A stretch of 64,000 nt of DNA from the NCBI GenBank assembly GCA_025201845.1, contig MU603951.1, positions 79,235-143,234 on the forward strand, read 5' to 3'. This DNA comes from Martensiomyces pterosporus. Taxonomy: Eukaryota; Kickxellomycota; Kickxellomycetes; Kickxellales; Kickxellaceae. The notes beneath the pieces were generated by a model that was not told the DNA's origin, made no database searches, and saw nothing but the letters and a program-made list of their open reading frames with translations. The position numbers and the translations under genes are program-made. Below, piece after piece: positions 49,889 through 59,762 of this stretch (position 1 is the stretch's first letter; the number at the start of each line of letters is the position of its first letter).

Positions 49889-51427
49889 ATGACGCAGACA
49901 TCGACCAGCTCGCCTGCCACTTTGGCGTCAGCGCCAGGCAAGGTTCTTGTTGTTGGCGGCTACCTTGTGCTGGACAGAAGCTACAGCGGACTCGTCGTGG
50001 GCACCGACACTTGCCTCTACGCTGCCGTGCACACACAGGTGCTGGATACAGCCAGTGCGCCAACGCTGAGAGCCAGCGATATCCCTGTGCTTGTTGTCTC
50101 GCCCCAGTTCAATTCTGCTTGGTGGAAGTACGTGTTTAGCACGGAGAGCAGCACGCTTGTGCAGTATGAGAGCGCCGATGGCGGTAGCAACGCCTTTGTC
50201 GAAGTCGTTCTCGAAGCTGCTCTGGGTCTTGCCAACGACTATGCACGGAGCAGGGTCGCCGAGATGGCTGCTGCAGAGCCAGAGCTGCCGCCAGCCAACC
50301 GTAAAGGCCTGAAGATTGCGCTTATGGCGGACAACGACTTCTACTCGCAGCGCAGGACACTCAAGGAGATGGGCTTGGACCTGAGCTCCGAGTCGCTGCA
50401 AAAGCTCCCACGCATGTGCGCGACGGGAACTACCCTCAAGGACGTGCACAAGACTGGACTGGGCAGCTCTGCGGCTATGGTGACTTCGCTGGTGGCTGCT
50501 ATCCTTGCACACTTTGGAGCCGTCAATGCAGCTGATCTCCAGGCCGGCAAAGCTGTGTCCGCCGAATCAGAGCGCAGCCTGAAGCTGGTCCACAACATCG
50601 CACAGTACGCCCACTGCCTGGCGCAGGGCAAGATTGGCTCTGGGTTCGACGTTTCTTCGGCCGTGTATGGATCCCACGTGTACCGCCGCTTCTCGCCAGC
50701 TGTGCTCGAAGCTGCAATGGCCCAGCGCGGCGACATTAAGGAGGTCAAGCGCGCGACATCGCCAGACAACGATGGCTGGAATAGCGATGTGACTCCTGTC
50801 CACGTCCCGCCAAGGTTTATTCTGAGGCTCGCCGATGTCGATGGTGGCAGCAACACACCAAGCATGGCTAAAAAGGTTCTCGGCTGGCAAAAGGCAAACC
50901 CCGAGGCTGCCAAGGAGCTGTGGAGCTCGCTAGATGCTGCCAACCGCCGCATATGCGCTGTGTGGGGCTGCCTTGCCGCTGCACATGTGAGCAACAGCTC
51001 CGACTACGATAGCGCTATTGACTGGTGCTCGGCACACAGGAGCACGGAGTGGACGAATGCACCTAATTATGCCAGCAGTGCCACTCACCAGCTGCTTGCT
51101 GACCTAGTTGCTGCCACTCAGGATGTGCGCTCCCTGCAAAGGACGCTTGGCGAGAGCGCCGAGGTGCCCATTGAGCCGCCGAAGCAGACGCGCCTGCTCG
51201 ATGCATGCATGGATGTCCCCGGTGTGTGCATGGCTGCTGTGCCGGGGGCCGGCGGCTACGATGCAATCTTCTGTGTCACTTTGGGCCAGGATGCTAGCCG
51301 TGCCGTTGAGCAGGTCTGGTCGCAGTGGACTGAGATGAGCGTCGGTCCGCTGCTCGCGAACCAGGCTTCAAGCGGCGTGCGCATCCTCGACCCTGCTGCT
51401 TACCCAGAGATAACCTCAAGGCTCTGA
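49889..51427 (+). CDS. ERG8: Phosphomevalonate kinase
   Basis: A 512-residue GHMP kinase that converts 5-phosphomevalonate to 5-diphosphomevalonate in the mevalonate pathway, in cytosol or peroxisome. Residues 12-30 carry SAPGKVLVVGGYLVLDRSYS. The phosphate-binding motif TGLGSSAAMVTSL is near residue 190, followed by AHCLAQGKIGSGFDVSSAVYG. The C-terminal GHMP motif VPGAGGYDAIFCVTLG is near residue 452. The length is that of fungal and plant enzymes (about 450-510). Animals use an unrelated enzyme. It starts at the first ATG. It is head to head with COQ11 and tail to tail with RPAC1. Confidence 0.95.
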   Translation: MTQTSTSSPATLASAPGKVLVVGGYLVLDRSYSGLVVGTDTCLYAAVHTQVLDTASAPTLRASDIPVLVVSPQFNSAWWKYVFSTESSTLVQYESADGGSNAFVEVVLEAALGLANDYARSRVAEMAAAEPELPPANRKGLKIALMADNDFYSQRRTLKEMGLDLSSESLQKLPRMCATGTTLKDVHKTGLGSSAAMVTSLVAAILAHFGAVNAADLQAGKAVSAESERSLKLVHNIAQYAHCLAQGKIGSGFDVSSAVYGSHVYRRFSPAVLEAAMAQRGDIKEVKRATSPDNDGWNSDVTPVHVPPRFILRLADVDGGSNTPSMAKKVLGWQKANPEAAKELWSSLDAANRRICAVWGCLAAAHVSNSSDYDSAIDWCSAHRSTEWTNAPNYASSATHQLLADLVAATQDVRSLQRTLGESAEVPIEPPKQTRLLDACMDVPGVCMAAVPGAGGYDAIFCVTLGQDASRAVEQVWSQWTEMSVGPLLANQASSGVRILDPAAYPEITSRL

Positions 51428-51644
51428 AGGCGAACCATAGCGCTGCTCGTCCTCTCCTTCATAGCACTGATACTGTTAGCAGATCTGCCCTAATGCACAA
51501 AATGCACCGAATCATCGACATGTGGCTGTTATGTATTTTGACAAGTGTAAAGAAAGGAAAGCAGAGCGAGTCTGGGTCCAGAGAGCGCGCAATGTGGGAA
51601 GAAGAGGCTGTTTAAGCGTAGCAAGAGACCGTGTATTGCTTTAT

Positions 51645-52682
51645 TTATTCGCCGTCGTCATCGTCGCTCTTCTCCATGTTCGCCAGTGCAGCCTTTGCAA
51701 TGTCACACTTCTCCATCAGCACCTCAAGGGCCTCGGTGAGCAGGGTTTCGGGAGAGAGGATGCCTGTGGACTCAACGTTGAAGACAAAGTGGTCGCGCAC
51801 GCGAGTAAGACGCACCTTGCCCTCGAACTCCTTGTGCCGGAGCACCTCGCGACTGACTGTGTCCTTGCGCGGGTTTACGACCTTTGCCTTGCGCACGCCG
51901 CCCTCCTCGACAACGTCAACGACACCCGGTGGGAAGCACTTGCGGAACAGGTCAGCGTCATCGCCTGTGATGTCCTTGAGGATCTGGATATCGGGGAGCA
52001 ACCTGTACGAAGCAGTGGCCACGGGCGAGAACTTGGCATGGTCCTTGCCGACGCCCTTCACGCAGTGCAGCTCGCAGCTGATGCACTGGCCAGGGCGCAG
52101 CTTGGTGATAAGGATGTCGTCATGGATGGGCTTGATGGTGCGGCTCCCGAACCTCTCAGCCTGGTCGCCCTTTGGCTCCCACCGGAGCTGGTTCGAGTAT
52201 ACCGCGCTGTTTATGTACTTCTTCTTCGGATCGGTCTCGTCTGCCGCTGCGCTCCGGTTCTCCTCACACTCGACGTCCAGCCTGAACACGATTGTGTTTT
52301 GATCCGTTGGCGTTTCATCCGGTCGCTTCCACTGGAAGTCGTGTGGATCTGCGTTGATAGGGATGAGGCCCAAGCGATGCGCCAGGACCTCGTCCTGCAC
52401 GATGCCAGTGTTGTTGATCATGTAGACGTTCTCAATGGCCATTGTTGGGATCTCGGCAATAAGAATGCGGCGGAGCGCGTTTGCAATAGAGGCATCGACT
52501 CCTATCAAGTCAAACTCCATCTCCGTTGGAGTAAGGCGGATGATTTTGATGTCGAACGAGTTCTTAAAGTCGTCCAGGTTGAAAGGCAGCTGGTTTCCGA
52601 AGCTCATGGGGTACTCGGCTCCCGAGATGTTCTCAACGCGGTCCTCCAGGACAACGACGCGATTGCGGTCCTCGAGCGACAT
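51645..52682 (-). CDS. RPC40: RNA polymerase I and III subunit RPAC1 (AC40)
   Basis: A 345-residue alpha-like polymerase subunit. The start region (NRVVVLEDRVENISGAEYP) and the dimerisation block DLIGVDASIANALRRILIAE, IPTMAIENVYMINNTGIVQD and EVLAHRLGLIPINADP are diagnostic of the Rpb3/AC40 family, with AC40-type features (long insert, KAKVVNPRKDTVSREVLRH). It dimerises with AC19 to nucleate assembly of RNA polymerases I and III. The length is close to yeast (335). The Met at 52682 is chosen because it matches the family. The opposite strand has a 442-codon open frame, which I treat as a shadow. Confidence 0.95.
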   Translation of the reverse strand: MSLEDRNRVVVLEDRVENISGAEYPMSFGNQLPFNLDDFKNSFDIKIIRLTPTEMEFDLIGVDASIANALRRILIAEIPTMAIENVYMINNTGIVQDEVLAHRLGLIPINADPHDFQWKRPDETPTDQNTIVFRLDVECEENRSAAADETDPKKKYINSAVYSNQLRWEPKGDQAERFGSRTIKPIHDDILITKLRPGQCISCELHCVKGVGKDHAKFSPVATASYRLLPDIQILKDITGDDADLFRKCFPPGVVDVVEEGGVRKAKVVNPRKDTVSREVLRHKEFEGKVRLTRVRDHFVFNVESTGILSPETLLTEALEVLMEKCDIAKAALANMEKSDDDDGE

Positions 52683-52889
52683 GGCTTCCGGCTGCTTTAT
52701 GCTTTCTCTGGGCCGATGCCGCAAAGGAAATTAAATAAATGCGGTGGTGAGTTTGAATTAAGGAAAGGAACACTGCGGGCAACAAAAAACAGGACGTGGC
52801 TAGAGCCTGGTGCCGCGCTAAAAACTTTTTTCGCACTCACTCGTTGCTGATTTTTCTGCACTCCTTCGTGCTGGGACCGGGCGATTTAA

Positions 52890-54570
52890 TCAGGCGCTCG
52901 GATCACCATGGCCCATTTGCTGCTGCTGTGCCTCAGTGCGGGGCCGCTTCGACGCTGTTTCGCCACTGGTGCCGACAGAGCTCGAGGCGGTGCTTTGAAT
53001 AAGGAGCCTTCCGTTCATGTCTACGCTGGTCCTCAGCCCGGCCTTTGCTAGCTGCGGGTCTTGCAGGGCCTCGATGGCACTCATATTCCGGACGTATTCC
53101 TGGCTGGTCGGGTTGTCCTGCAGCAAGCCCTTGAGTGCCACAACAGCATACTCCTTGATATACGGGTGGTTGTCGTCGATTTTCATGTGGTCAAGCACAA
53201 GCGCCAGGCCATCCAGATCGCGCATCAAGTCCTGAACTGCGGTGTTGCCATACGCCACATTGCCGATGACTCTGATGAGGTCACACTTAAACATAAACAG
53301 GTGCTTTACCGGATCGTCCTTGACCCCGCCCTTCTCCCTGGCCTCCTGCTCGCTTGCCCGCTCGATCCGGGGCAAATGCTTGTTTAGAAGACCTAGTAGG
53401 CGTACAACCTGGTGCAGCGCTTGGCACTCAGCTAGCCATCCTGCGATTTCTGGATCGCTTTCCGTTGTGATAGACCCAAGAATGGACACTACCGAAGCTA
53501 AGCACCGGTGTGCAGACACCACTCCATCCATCTCCATACCGTTGCTGTCATCTGCCGAGGAAATCTCGGCTCCAGCTTCCCAAATATCGGTCAGCGTCGC
53601 CCGCACCTGCATCAAGAGATTCGCCAGTACTTCGATGAGATCTTTGCTAATTACCGCCCTCCACCCGCCTGCTGTCTCCGCACCCTCGTTGCAGTAGACG
53701 GCCAGTGCGTCCAGAAACCCGTACTTGCTGGTGCTACAAAAATGCACACGCATTTGGCTTTAAGCATCAGCTGACGATATTACAAGAGCCGAATGCCTGC
53801 AGCTATCAGCAGCCCACGCTTGTTGTCAGTAGTGCTTACCTTGGCTCGTTTGTCAGCAGTGGGACTAGGCAGTGGGACTGGATTATTTGGCTCAGCACAG
53901 CGTAGAGCATGTTTTTCATGTCAGATTCGTCGTCTTCATCATCGCCAAACATTTCGGCAATCTTGTTTGCCACCAAGCGGCCAGCCTCTGCTGAGCACAG
54001 CAGCTTGGTGAGTGAGTCGTCGCCCATGACGCTATTAAGCACCAGCATCAGTCCAGCCATGGTTGTCTTGGTGTTTACCGAGGCAAGCGTGTACCAGTAC
54101 ACAGTCTCCGTAGGAGCACGTGCACTTGCTAGCTCTGTTTCCATCAATGACTGCTGGAGCTGTTTGTTTCCTGTGATTATGTTCGACAGCGCCTGGGCAG
54201 CTATTGCCACGCACTTCATCGCTTCGGGGCACGTAATCTCCTTGGTAGCAAGGTCAAAGATGACAGACCTGATGTCGCCAACCACACCAGCTGCGCTTGC
54301 GCTGTCCTGGTTTGTCCGGTCCATCGCCGCTGCGTTGCGTGTAAACATGCATAGTTCCATGAGCCCTTCTGACCGCAAAGCAGTTAGAACATCGCCTTCG
54401 TCAGGCAGCGACCCAATTGCGGACATTTGGAACAAGCTGTGCACACGAGACCAAGCTGCTGGATCGACGGCTGTGGGGATCTGGGGCCGCGATGGGTGCG
54501 GAGAGGTCTGTCTGAGCTGCATACACCGCTCGCGGAACCCTTGTATTTTCTGAATGGTATCGTTGTCCAT
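52890..54570 (-). CDS. Ataxin-10 homologue (armadillo-like), two exons
   Basis: The model is complement(52890-53733, 53840-54570), 524 residues. The intron (106 bases) runs from GTAAGC at 53839 to TTTGTAG ending 53734 on the minus strand, phase 2. Exon 1 ends VPLLTNEP and exon 2 continues STSKYGFLDALAV. Both exons are alpha-helical repeats. The C-terminal block YIKEYAVVALKGLLQDNPTS is the hallmark of the ataxin-10 domain, also in yeast Ctr86. The tail is basic and Gln-rich. The role in fungi is unclear; the human protein supports cytokinesis and neuronal survival. A poly(Q) stretch of four is normal. Confidence 0.9.
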
Positions 54571-55428
54571 GTGGTGTATCAAGGGCTGGCGGACAAATAA
54601 TTTAGACGAGCTGAGGCTAGCAAAGCAGCAACTGCCTTCAAATGAAAAAACCCGGGCATGTATTCTGAAAACCAGCATGGTGCCCTTGTGGGGATCGCTA
54701 CAAACACCAGAGAGAAAAACAAGGGGGTCAGGAGTTCAAAAGAAAACCCGCTCTGGCAGGAGCGGAATGGCTGGTATTTGGAAATGTCGGATGCCCCTCC
54801 TGCCACACTCGCTCATATAGCCAGCCTGGCAGGGGCTCTGGTGTTTACTCCTCCCCCAATATTCTCGATCCACACGCACCGGCGATACACAAGGCCAGCA
54901 GCCCATCCCCGTTGTATTGCTTCTGTTTTATTGGGCGGCGCGGCACAGCACGGGAAATGGTGCTGGGCGCCGAAACTCCAGTATCTTCAGCAGCTGCTGC
55001 TGTGCGCGTGCTTCCACGGAGATAGCTGCAGCATGCGTGGCAGCTGGTAGGAGGCACACCGTCCGTCGGTCCTCCTGCTATGGCCATACTAGTGTGGTAT
55101 ATATCCGGGAACCACCATGCTTTGCTGGCCCGTAGACCGGAGCCGACTAGCACCCTCTCCATTTTATTTATGCTTCAGCACAGAAGCACTAAACGGAGTT
55201 AACACATTGAATGTGCTGAATTCGTCCAGCAGCCTGTCTCTCCATGCCTGCCCAAACTTTTCTGTATAAAACGTGTGCTGGCAAGAGAGTTGGGATTTCA
55301 GAGCATCAGCACGACAGCACCCCAAGTGCACTACTGCATTTCGTTCAACATCCAGCCCTTCTTTCTTGTTTTTCTTTGTTCTATTAACTTGCAAGTGCCC
55401 CTGGCAGCATTTCGCATCCCCCTGCTCC
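54571..55428. promoter_or_regulatory. Divergent promoter region, ataxin-10 / SNG1-like
   Basis: 858 bases between divergent starts. I see no conserved frame or repeat in it. Confidence 0.55.
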
Positions 55429-56994
55429 ATGATGGCTGGGATACACTCGTGGAAGCACATACCCGAAGACAAAGGCCGTGTTGGCCTGACACATCCCACG
55501 ATCCGGAAGACAACTCTCAAGCAAGCCAAGGTGTACATCGCTGTGCTCATCATTTCTATGCTCATGGACTGGACAGTCTTTCCGATGTTCTACGGTGCCA
55601 CATACAAGCGAAGCACATTTGTCAACAACATCAAAATCCAGGTCTTTGATCTGGATGGCGGCCCGGTCGGGACCAACATCACAAACATGATCCTCAGCAC
55701 ACCTGGTGCTAAAAACCTGCCAAGATGGGAGCTATCCACCGCTGCCTCCACTGTCAAGGAAGCAGAGCGGCTCGTCCAGAGACACAAGTGGGGTGCATTC
55801 GTCATCAACCCAGGACTGACCAACAGCTTGACCAGCGCCATCGTCAACGGCACAAGCTACGATCCAACCAAGGCCCTGACTGTGCTGACCGCTTCCGGAA
55901 GGCACCCCGTTGGTGAGATCATGTACTTGCAGCCGGCTATGAGGGCCGCTGCTGCAAAGCTCTCTGCTGGATACTCGATGGCGGCTCTCCAGGAGTTCAA
56001 GAAAGCTGATCCACTAACGCGTAGCATGATCAGACCAAATCCCACAGCTTTGGTGAACCCAATCGGATTCACAGTTAAGGAGGTTGCGCCTTACAACTTC
56101 TCTCTGTCACCAGTTGTCACCACATTTGGGTTTCTGACATGCACGCTCTGCATCGTTGCGCCATTTCTCCTGTGGAAACTCACAACATTCGAACTCTTCC
56201 GCAGGATACGATACCGCGATCTAGTGGCCTTTTGGCTCACCGTCATCTTTGTCTACCTCCTCTTCATCTCGCTCTACTTCTCGCTGGCCTTCCTTGCGTA
56301 CAAGGGACCCGGCTACTCGTCTGAGCAACATGCATTGCCATACACGGCTGGCAAGTTCTTCTCGATTTGGTTCACAGCATATGCTGTTCTGCTGGCCCTG
56401 TGCATGTGGCTGTTTGCTTGCTATCTCATTGCTGCGCCATCGTTCCTTGGGTTCATCTCGGTTATGCATGTCATTCCAAACGTCGTCTCCACCATTGTTC
56501 CTGCCGAGATGACCCCCAGGTTCTTCAGTCTGTTTCACGCGCTTCCCTTCTACAACGGAACCATGCTGTTTAGGTACATTACCAGCGGATCTGGCCCACA
56601 GATCGGCACCAACTTGGGTGTCATATTGGGCGAGGTAGCCTTGATGCTCATTGTGCTGCCGATTAGCATCTGGTTCCGCCAATACACTGTTCTGTCAGGC
56701 ATCGCGGATCCAATGGGTTCGTACCGCGGAAATGCGTTCTTCGAAAGCCCCGTTCCATACTACAAGGATGCTGAGAAGCCCAAGGACGATGGCAAAACAA
56801 CAAGCGATGATGGTACACAAGGTGCGTCATCTGCAGCGTCGAAGGAGTATGAACATATAACGACCGACAGGCACAATAATAGCAAGCTTACGATATTCAC
56901 CTTGGCTTCAGAGGCACCAGCTGCCGAAGTAGCCAAAATAGTTGACGACAACGGTGGTGCAGCGAGCTTCAATAGCAGCAATCTCGGCATATGA
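55429..56994 (+). CDS. SNG1-like membrane protein (DUF3533)
   Basis: A 521-residue membrane protein. One N-terminal helix (about residues 33-52) is followed by an extracytoplasmic domain of about 170 residues (FDLDGGPVGTNITNMIL; KWGAFVINPGLTNSL), then a cluster of five or six helices (about 210-430, including FLIAAPSFLGFISVMHVIPN-like CYLIAAPSFLGFISVMHVIP). The tail is Lys/Glu-rich and disordered. The layout matches DUF3533/Sng1, the yeast protein linked to nitrosoguanidine resistance, with a distant resemblance to ABC-2-type membrane domains. An alternative start is the second Met. A longer frame upstream is of random composition. Confidence 0.88.
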   Translation: MMAGIHSWKHIPEDKGRVGLTHPTIRKTTLKQAKVYIAVLIISMLMDWTVFPMFYGATYKRSTFVNNIKIQVFDLDGGPVGTNITNMILSTPGAKNLPRWELSTAASTVKEAERLVQRHKWGAFVINPGLTNSLTSAIVNGTSYDPTKALTVLTASGRHPVGEIMYLQPAMRAAAAKLSAGYSMAALQEFKKADPLTRSMIRPNPTALVNPIGFTVKEVAPYNFSLSPVVTTFGFLTCTLCIVAPFLLWKLTTFELFRRIRYRDLVAFWLTVIFVYLLFISLYFSLAFLAYKGPGYSSEQHALPYTAGKFFSIWFTAYAVLLALCMWLFACYLIAAPSFLGFISVMHVIPNVVSTIVPAEMTPRFFSLFHALPFYNGTMLFRYITSGSGPQIGTNLGVILGEVALMLIVLPISIWFRQYTVLSGIADPMGSYRGNAFFESPVPYYKDAEKPKDDGKTTSDDGTQGASSAASKEYEHITTDRHNNSKLTIFTLASEAPAAEVAKIVDDNGGAASFNSSNLGI

Positions 56995-57521
56995 ACTGCA
57001 GCGTCTACCTAGCTTGTTTTCCTTTCCTGTTCTCCATTCCAAGGCCATAAATGACATGCAGGTGTAGCTTTCCATGTATCCAACGGCAAAGCATAGTCAG
57101 AGCCATTGCAGTCGGCGAAATAGAAGCACTAGTCATTGATCTCGGTTGCGTTTCGGCACTGGCTACAGCTAGGGAGCAGCCCCGTCTTGTATGCGCCAAG
57201 AAGCGCTCCAGAGGCAGGGCCACAAGTGCACTGAGCCAGCAATTTGACATAGCAACCTGAAACTCAGGGCTTCCCACCTGCCTTCCTCGCCTGGATTTTC
57301 ACATAAACCGCCCCAGGACACCCAGGGTACTATGGAGCACAGGGTGTCCCAAAGATTGGGCCCAGTCGCCAGTTTTTTTCTTCTGTCTGCTTTGGCCATG
57401 GCTAGGAAATGGAAAGACCCAGACATGCAGTGCTGTGTGCGACTGGAGCATTGCACACAGCATCGCCGCTCAGCCACCGTGTACACACCACCCGCCCCAG
57501 CTCTGGGTCTCTTGTGTGGTG
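56995..57521. other. Intergenic region between SNG1-like and HIRAN genes
   Basis: 527 bases of 3' flanks for two convergent genes. No SNF2 helicase or RING fragment was found here that could extend the HIRAN protein. Confidence 0.55.
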
Positions 57522-58103
57522 CTAGCGACCAACAGCAGGCCAATCCCTGCCACCCAGAATCGCCTCTTTAACGCCAGCCGACACCTTATCGCCTTCACAC
57601 AGCGCCGGCTCAGCAGAGGAGTCAGATCCACCACCCGTATCAGCCCAGCTGCCCAGCTGCCACATCTGCCAGTGGGAACTCAGCAACGAGCAAAGATGTT
57701 TGCTGGAGCCAGGCGGCGCATACAGCGAAACACAGATTGGCGTGGCATACACGCTGCCAGCGCCAGTCACAGCACCTGTGGCAGTGGAGGAGGTGGAAAC
57801 TGCATGCTGTTGAGCAAAATGTATAGCACAGATGCTGTGTACATCGGCACACTGGTGTGTAGGGGCGTGGTCTTTACCTTGAATTGCACACCCTATCCTA
57901 TCAGCACATGGTGCTAGCACTGCAGCTAGCCAGCGCGGAATGTGGCCAACCTTCTCGCCCCGCCTGTTATATGCTGCAATTGCGTTCGAGTCGTAGCAGT
58001 TGCATGGGTCTCTCCTAAGATCGATGTGTTCGCCACATTCCGTGGTGCCGGAGTAGTGTCGTCGTCCAACGATGTGCGTGTTGAGCTGGCCAAACAGCGG
58101 CAT
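57522..58103 (-). CDS. Stand-alone HIRAN-domain protein, two exons predicted
   Basis: The model is complement(57522-57775, 57878-58103), 159 residues. The first 76 residues and the start of exon 2 form one HIRAN domain: MPLFGQLNTHIVGRRHYSGT, then DLRRDPCNCYDSNAIAAYNR, then VGHIPRWLAAVLAP. They match the N-terminal domain of HLTF/Rad5-like proteins, which binds 3' DNA ends at stalled forks. A 102-base intron (GTAAAG to CCACAG) is predicted, because removing it restores the second half of the domain (IGCAIQGAVTGAGSVYATPI). The intron length is a multiple of three and has no stop, so the unspliced frame is also open. After the domain come about 45 unconserved residues. No RING or SNF2 ATPase follows. 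An upstream in-frame ATG (58202) would add a low-complexity leader. It could be a free-standing domain or a remnant of a larger gene. Confidence 0.68.
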   Translation of the reverse strand: MPLFGQLNTHIVGRRHYSGTTECGEHIDLRRDPCNCYDSNAIAAYNRRGEKVGHIPRWLAAVLAPCADRIGCAIQGKDHAPTHQCADVHSICAIHFAQQHAVSTSSTATGAVTGAGSVYATPICVSLYAPPGSSKHLCSLLSSHWQMWQLGSWADTGGGSDSSAEPALCEGDKVSAGVKEAILGGRDWPAVGR

Positions 58104-58144
58104 CTTGGCTGAGTAGCACTCTTGATGGCTGCGGCATGGAGCAA

Positions 58145-58185
58145 GCAGAGCAGAGAAGAGAAGAGCAGAGCAGAGCAGAGCAGAG
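58145..58185. repeat. GCAGA pentanucleotide repeat
   Basis: About seven GAGCA or GAGAA units just upstream of the HIRAN gene; if the upstream ATG is used they encode a Leu/Ser-rich leader. Confidence 0.9.
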
Positions 58186-58588
58186 GTGCAGACACCGGCC
58201 ATGCCCAGCACCTCCCAGCATAAGCGTGGCCGGTGCTGTATCGCGCATGCAGCCAGGACGACCACCAGCCAGCTTCTGCCGCTCCGGCGCTGCTGGACAC
58301 CCATCACACGACTGACCCCATCATCGGCTCGGACACGCACATGGCCACTGCTGGGTATAAAGGCGCTGCGTGTGATGCGGGCCTCCGGCCCAGCCCCCTT
58401 TCTTGTTTCTTTATCAAAAAGTTTTAACGACGGCTGCCACGTTTTTAATGTCCAGTTCCAGTGATTTAAAAATGCCCAAGCAATATTGCTTCAAGCCTCG
58501 GAGATGGCAAGCGTGAGGACATCTAAGGAACCTGGCCAAATCGCCTCTGTGGTTGGCTGGGGCCATGCGCCTCATATATCACCCCAAC

Positions 58589-58620
58589 AACACCCGCAAC
58601 ACCCGCAACACCCGCAACAC
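58589..58620. repeat. 9-bp tandem repeat upstream of PDRG1
   Basis: Three full copies and a partial copy of CAACACCCG. Confidence 0.9.
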
Positions 58621-58805
58621 ATGCTGAATCGAGGAGCCGCAGTGTCGCTTTGGCTTTTGCACAGCCTGGCGACCATAACCCATCTGCCTGGGTCAGCGGC
58701 ACTCTGCAACCGAGCCGACACATGCTCCATCCAGAGCGCCTTGTATTTCGCTCTCCCGCTCCGCCAAAACCACAAATACACCCGCAGACTAGCGGAATCC
58801 GCCAA

Positions 58806-59210
58806 ATGGAGGCCGTCGAGCATCAAGCCAGAGTGGAGGCCCTTGCAGAGGACGTGTTGACCGACAAGCAGCTGTCTGTTGACTACGACAGGAAGCGCCA
58901 GGAAAACCGCGAAGCGCTGCGCCAGCTGCGCAAACAAGCACAGCAAATCAAGCCAACAAGCTCCCAGGCAACCACAGCGCTCAACATGGGGGACTTCTTC
59001 ATCCAAGTGCCAACATCCAAGGCACAGGCCATGGTTGAAGGCGCCCAGCGCGAGCTCGAAGAAGCCATCGGCGAGGTGCAAGTGCGGCTGAAGAAGAAGG
59101 TGCAGCTGCTTGGCGAGCTGGAGGGAGACGCGCACACAGCATCAGTGATGCGGTCAATGAACATGAAGAGCATCAGCGGCGAAGACCTGTACAGCATTAC
59201 AAAGAACTGA
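58806..59210 (+). CDS. PDRG1: PDRG1-like prefoldin-type protein
   Basis: A 134-residue protein from the Met at 58806. It is nearly the same length as human PDRG1 (133). The first helix (VEALAEDVLTDKQLSVDYDR) with KRQENREALRQL, the hairpin NMGDFFIQVPTSKA and the second helix REVEEAIGEV-like RELEEAIGEVQVRLKKKVQL match the family, which has a prefoldin-beta-like coiled-coil fold. In animals PDRG1 is part of the R2TP/PAQosome prefoldin-like module that assembles RNA polymerases and other complexes. Budding yeast lacks an obvious copy. The upstream frame is open but random. Confidence 0.83.
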   Translation: MEAVEHQARVEALAEDVLTDKQLSVDYDRKRQENREALRQLRKQAQQIKPTSSQATTALNMGDFFIQVPTSKAQAMVEGAQRELEEAIGEVQVRLKKKVQLLGELEGDAHTASVMRSMNMKSISGEDLYSITKN

Positions 59211-59318
59211 CTGTGGCTGTGGCTAGATATATCAAGGGCACGTTAGTACAAAGCAGTTTATTCATTGCCATCTTTTATCCCGCAAACCCTGTGGCTGCAT
59301 CTCCTGCCGCTATTCTAC

Positions 59319-59657
59319 TCAAGTGTGAGGATGAGCCTGCATGGCGAGGAGCACAGCACTGAGTGCCAGAGACATGCAAGCGAGGCACAGCGATGTGAGT
59401 AGCACAAACAGGTAGAAAGTCGCATTCTGGCTGAGCACTGGCGATGCGCTGAAATGCACATGCACTGGCGGCTCCCTGGGATCAGCAGCAGCAGCCAGCC
59501 AGTGTGCTGAGCCTTTTCTGAGTATCGCTGTGAGATTGACGCCGGCTTCACTGGAGTCGCCGGTGGCTTTCTCTAGCATTAATGCCTGTAGCGCTGGCGA
59601 CTGCGTGGCAGCCCGACCAGCTGGGAATAGGCCTGCATAGGCTGTGACTTGGGGCTC
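59319..59657 (-). CDS. Possible 3' exon of an unrecognised membrane protein
   Basis: The minus-strand frame from 59657 down to the stop at 59319 encodes about 112 residues, with an ATG at 59579. It has a polar stretch (HWLAAAADPREPPVHVHFSA) and one C-terminal helix (ATFYLFVLLTSLCLACMSLA) with AVLLAMQA after it. The composition looks natural. An AG acceptor lies just upstream (near 59654-59657), so it may be a terminal exon continued in the assembly gap. A possible first exon (MAGLLGQADEVASMHACAF, 60811 downwards) lies on the other side of the gap on the same strand. I do not recognise the protein. Confidence 0.35.
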   Translation of the reverse strand, partial: EPQVTAYAGLFPAGRAATQSPALQALMLEKATGDSSEAGVNLTAILRKGSAHWLAAAADPREPPVHVHFSASPVLSQNATFYLFVLLTSLCLACMSLALSAVLLAMQAHPHT

Positions 59658-59762
59658 TCAAAGGCTAGTTCACTCAGCCGACTCTGGTATAGACAAGAGT
59701 GCACTGCTGTCGCCCGCCCGCAGCTTGGCGCTTGCTACGGCTGGGATGCAGCCAGGACGCCC

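Larger units (their letters stand above)
58104..58805. promoter_or_regulatory. Divergent promoter region, HIRAN protein / PDRG1
   Basis: 702 bases. It contains a GAGCA repeat (58145-58185), a TATAAA-like box on the plus strand at about 58357-58362, and a 9-bp repeat (58589-58620). Confidence 0.55.

Noticed and set aside
51522..52850. 442-codon open frame on the plus strand over RPAC1
   Set aside because: It is exactly antisense to a highly conserved gene, has no family resemblance, and arises because GC-rich codons leave few stops on the other strand.
54845..55162. 105-codon minus-strand frame between ataxin-10 and SNG1-like
   Set aside because: It has random composition and Cys/Ser-rich stretches, and no likely promoter or conserved motif.
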